The position numbers and the translations under genes are program-made. A DNA stretch of 64,000 nucleotides. It comes from Rhodomicrobium sp. R_RK_3 (GTDB taxonomy: Bacteria > Pseudomonadota > Alphaproteobacteria > Rhizobiales > Rhodomicrobiaceae). Positions 61,691-64,000 of the stretch are shown in pieces. The stretch lies in the NCBI RefSeq assembly GCF_002198715.1, contig NZ_MWLK01000024.1, positions 1-64,000 on the forward strand, given 5' to 3'. The notes beneath the pieces are model-generated. The model did no database searches. It had not been told where the DNA came from and saw only the letters and a program-made list of their open reading frames with translations. How positions within the stretch are numbered: the first letter of the stretch is position 1; each line of letters begins with the position of its first letter.

Positions 61691-62338
61691 ATGACGGTTC
61701 CCAGGCTTTCGCTGTCGAAATTGCATTTCCCCATCACCGCGCTCGGGCCGGGACGGCGGATCGGCATCTGGTTCCAGGGCTGCTCGATCCGTTGCGCGGG
61801 CTGCATGAGCCGCGACACCTGGTCATTCTCGCGGGCAGGCGAGCCCGTCGAGACGGTCGTCGCGCGCATCACGCCCTGGCTCGCGGAAGCGGACGGCGTG
61901 ACCATCTCGGGCGGCGAACCTTTCGACCAGCCGGAGGGACTGCTGGCTTTGCTCGCCGGTCTTCGCCAAAGCTTCGACGGCGATGTGCTGGCCTATTCGG
62001 GCTATGCGTTCGGCGTCCTCGAAGCGGCGCATGGCCGGGCGCTGTCGCTCATCGACGCGCTGATCAGCGAACCGTTCGTCGAGGCGTTGCCGACCGACAG
62101 GCCCATCCGCGGCTCGGCCAATCAGCGCCTGCATCTGCTCACCGCCCTGGGCGCCGAGCGCTTCGCGGGGCTCGATACGGCGCGGGCCGGTTCGCTCGAT
62201 CTGGTCTCGGGCGCGGACGGATCGGTCTGGATCGCCGGCGTTCCGCGCCGTGGCGATCTCCACCGGCTTTCGCATATACTCGCCACTCGAGGCATCAGGC
62301 TCGCGACATCGGCCGGCCGCATGGGGGGCGCTTCCTGA
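61691..62338 (+). CDS. Radical SAM/4Fe-4S activase-like protein (NrdG/PflA type)
   Basis: A 215-residue protein with the radical SAM cluster motif C-x3-C-x2-C (C31, C35, C38 in FQGCSIRCAGC) and the SAM-binding GGE element in VTISGGEPFDQPEGL. Size and layout match glycyl-radical activating enzymes, but no glycyl-radical enzyme gene is near; the window's ribonucleotide reductase is class I and distant. In this cluster it may modify one of the neighbours. Tightly coupled: 3 bases after the ATPase gene, and its TGA overlaps the next ATG (TGATG). Confidence 0.85.
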   Translation: MTVPRLSLSKLHFPITALGPGRRIGIWFQGCSIRCAGCMSRDTWSFSRAGEPVETVVARITPWLAEADGVTISGGEPFDQPEGLLALLAGLRQSFDGDVLAYSGYAFGVLEAAHGRALSLIDALISEPFVEALPTDRPIRGSANQRLHLLTALGAERFAGLDTARAGSLDLVSGADGSVWIAGVPRRGDLHRLSHILATRGIRLATSAGRMGGAS

Positions 62339-64000
62339 TGGACTATGTGCGGCATTGCCCGAATGGCCATGAACGCCCGGCGACGGAACTCGTCTGCGAA
62401 CAGATTCTCGATGACGGCAATATCTGCCAGTTCCCGCTGCACGATATCTATCCCGTCTCGGTGGCACCCGCGCCGCCGGCGCTAAAGGAGCCCGAGCCCG
62501 AACCATATCAGCCGGCCTCTCCGCCCCCTCCGGCGCCTCCTGAACCTCCGGCGCCCGAAATCCTCGCGGGTACCTGCCCCAATGGGCATCCGGTCGATGA
62601 GGATGACGCCCTCTGCCTGACCTGCGGCGAGATCGTCGCCGGGCACGCCCCCAATCCCGACCCGCCGCCCCAAAACATCGGCGACTGGGAGATCCTGGCC
62701 CCGCTGCCGGGCCCGGCGGACGAGGCGGAGCTTTTCCTCGCCCGCGCGGAGCACAGCCCGGAAACCGTGCTGCTGAAATATTACCGGCCCGGCGTCGAGC
62801 CCGATCCGGCCATCTATCCCGCGCTCGGGCGGCTCGAACCCGGCATGGCGGCGGCGCTGCTCGGCCATGGCCGGCTCGGCGCGCGCGCCTTCGAGGTCTG
62901 GGAGCACATCGACAGGCCGACGCTCGATGATCTGCGCTCGCAATTTCGCCCGAACCCGGCGCTGCTGCAGGAGGTCGCCGCCAGTCTGATCCGCACGCTG
63001 GCCAGTTTCGAAAGTTTTGGCTTGCGGCATGGCGGGCTAAAACCTGCCGTGGTGCGCGTTCGCTCGCGGCTGCCCTTGCTGCTTGCCATCACCGATTTCG
63101 CAACCGCCAATCTGGCCGAATTCGACGTCGAAATTGCCCGCATCCGGCAGCCCAGCCGCTATATGGCGCCGGAAGCCATCGCGGAGGCAACGACCAGCGC
63201 CTCCGATTGGTGGAGCCTCGGCATCATCCTGCTGGAGCTGGCGACGGACGGCGCCTGTTTTGCCGGCGTGCAGGATCGCGCCTTCCTCCTGCATCTGGTC
63301 ACGCGCGGCGTGGCGGTGCCCAAGGACCTCGAGCCCGGCTGGCAGGAATTGCTGAGGGGCCTGCTGACGCGGGATCACGGCAAGCGCTGGAAGGCGGACG
63401 AAGCCATGCGCTGGGCCGACGGCGAGCGCGGCATCCGCACCGCGCAGGACGAGCCGGGAGCCGAGGCGCCGCAGCAGGGCCCGTCGCTGCCGTTCAAGGG
63501 CACCCGCTATGTTTCGCCCGCAGCTTTCGCGCTCGCCGCGGCGGAGGAGGAGAACTGGCCGCAGGCGGCGGCCATTCTGGAAAGCGGCGCCGTCGCGAGC
63601 TGGCTCGAGGAGATCGACCCCAAAAGCCGCCGCCTGACGCAATTGCGCAAGATCGCCGCCGACATCAATCTGGCGGAAGATCACCGCGTCGCGCTGTCGC
63701 TCGCGGCGCTGAGCGAGGATCTGCCGCTTTGCGAGCGCGGCGAAATCATCGGCCCGAACTGGCTGCTGGCGGACCCGCAAAAGGGCGGCGCCTGGCTGGC
63801 CCCAGCGCCCCAGCGGCATCTGCGCGATCTGAAGCGCGATAAGGATCGCTGGCTGGTCCAACTCGCCGAGCGCGCCGACCGCGTCAAGGCTCGCATCCGC
63901 GACCTGCGGCTCACTCTGAACGCGGAGCAATTCGCCGTCCTCCGGCTGACGGCATCGGCCGCCACGCTGGATGCGCAGTGGCGCAAGAAGCGCGAGCTTT
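62338..64000 (+). CDS. Zinc-ribbon protein-kinase-like protein, probable pseudokinase (partial, runs off right edge)
   Basis: At least 554 codons, open at the window end. Starts with a zinc-ribbon-like unit (RHCPNGHERPA, then two more Cys), a Pro/Glu-rich linker, and a second zinc ribbon (CPNGHPVDEDDALCLTCGE). Kinase-like domain from about 120 to 370: ATP-binding Lys candidate K147 (TVLLKYY), catalytic loop HGGLKPAVV at H231 where HRDLKPxN is expected, DFA at D253, and YMAPEAIAEATTSASDWWSLGIILLEL. Both the catalytic Asp and the Asn are replaced (Gly, Val), so phosphotransfer is doubtful. A charged helical region follows. TGATG overlap with the radical SAM gene indicates coupling. Confidence 0.8.
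   Translation, partial: MDYVRHCPNGHERPATELVCEQILDDGNICQFPLHDIYPVSVAPAPPALKEPEPEPYQPASPPPPAPPEPPAPEILAGTCPNGHPVDEDDALCLTCGEIVAGHAPNPDPPPQNIGDWEILAPLPGPADEAELFLARAEHSPETVLLKYYRPGVEPDPAIYPALGRLEPGMAAALLGHGRLGARAFEVWEHIDRPTLDDLRSQFRPNPALLQEVAASLIRTLASFESFGLRHGGLKPAVVRVRSRLPLLLAITDFATANLAEFDVEIARIRQPSRYMAPEAIAEATTSASDWWSLGIILLELATDGACFAGVQDRAFLLHLVTRGVAVPKDLEPGWQELLRGLLTRDHGKRWKADEAMRWADGERGIRTAQDEPGAEAPQQGPSLPFKGTRYVSPAAFALAAAEEENWPQAAAILESGAVASWLEEIDPKSRRLTQLRKIAADINLAEDHRVALSLAALSEDLPLCERGEIIGPNWLLADPQKGGAWLAPAPQRHLRDLKRDKDRWLVQLAERADRVKARIRDLRLTLNAEQFAVLRLTASAATLDAQWRKKREL

Overview
The window is GC-rich (AT-rich only in a few islands) and looks like a chromosomal segment of an alphaproteobacterium, most likely a Hyphomicrobiales (Rhizobiales) member. 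The evidence is the gene order glnD, murJ, trpS, usp, nfuA, tsaB, rimI, fur/mur, which is characteristic of that order, together with a FixK-like Crp regulator, Fur/Mur-type regulation and cobalamin-riboswitch control of B12-independent isozymes.

Layout. 0.3-5.4 kb: a small hypothetical gene, a YdjM-like membrane hydrolase facing a 27-residue membrane peptide gene across a shared terminator, acuI, and a NarL-type two-component pair. 5.7-11.4 kb: sufE, polA, and a dehydratase/acyl-CoA dehydrogenase pair. 11.5-19.2 kb: regulators (OmpR-like, Crp/Fnr, AraC) and small-molecule enzymes (DJ-1/Hsp31-like, FMN 2-hydroxy-acid oxidase, secreted alpha/beta hydrolase, oxalate decarboxylase). 19.4-26.4 kb: nrdAB and metE converge, each behind a nearly identical cobalamin riboswitch. 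NrdB carries the residue set of the class Ic (Mn/Fe, tyrosyl-radical-free) enzyme. 26.8-30.3 kb: O-methyltransferase with divergent AraC regulator, a frameshifted LysR gene with a second LysR remnant behind it, and a lipocalin-like secreted protein. 30.5-42.6 kb: tRNA-Leu(CAG) and the conserved housekeeping block, interrupted between murJ and trpS by a squalene-cyclase-like gene, a 37-residue gene with an exceptionally long Shine-Dalgarno match, and an AT-rich HEPN-like gene. 43-49.2 kb: a secreted caspase-like protein, a cyanuric-acid-amidohydrolase-family enzyme, hrpB and an orphan TctC-type binding protein.

From about 49.9 kb to the right edge lies the most unusual region: seven co-directional, mostly tightly spaced genes. 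They encode a signal-less muramidase/L,D-transpeptidase-like/peptidoglycan-binding protein, a subtilisin fused to a trypsin-like protease, a caspase fused to a large membrane domain, a second subtilisin with polyproline linkers, a ClpA/B-type AAA+ ATPase, a radical-SAM activase-like protein, and a zinc-ribbon protein-kinase-like protein that lacks the catalytic Asp and runs off the window. No protease has a signal peptide. Four protease catalytic centres of three folds, an unfoldase-like ATPase and a kinase-like sensor suggest a cytoplasmic, regulated proteolytic self-killing or conflict system. This is inference from architecture; no phenotype can be read from the sequence.

Two dispersed intergenic repeat families (three copies each) are scattered between the genes in both orientations.
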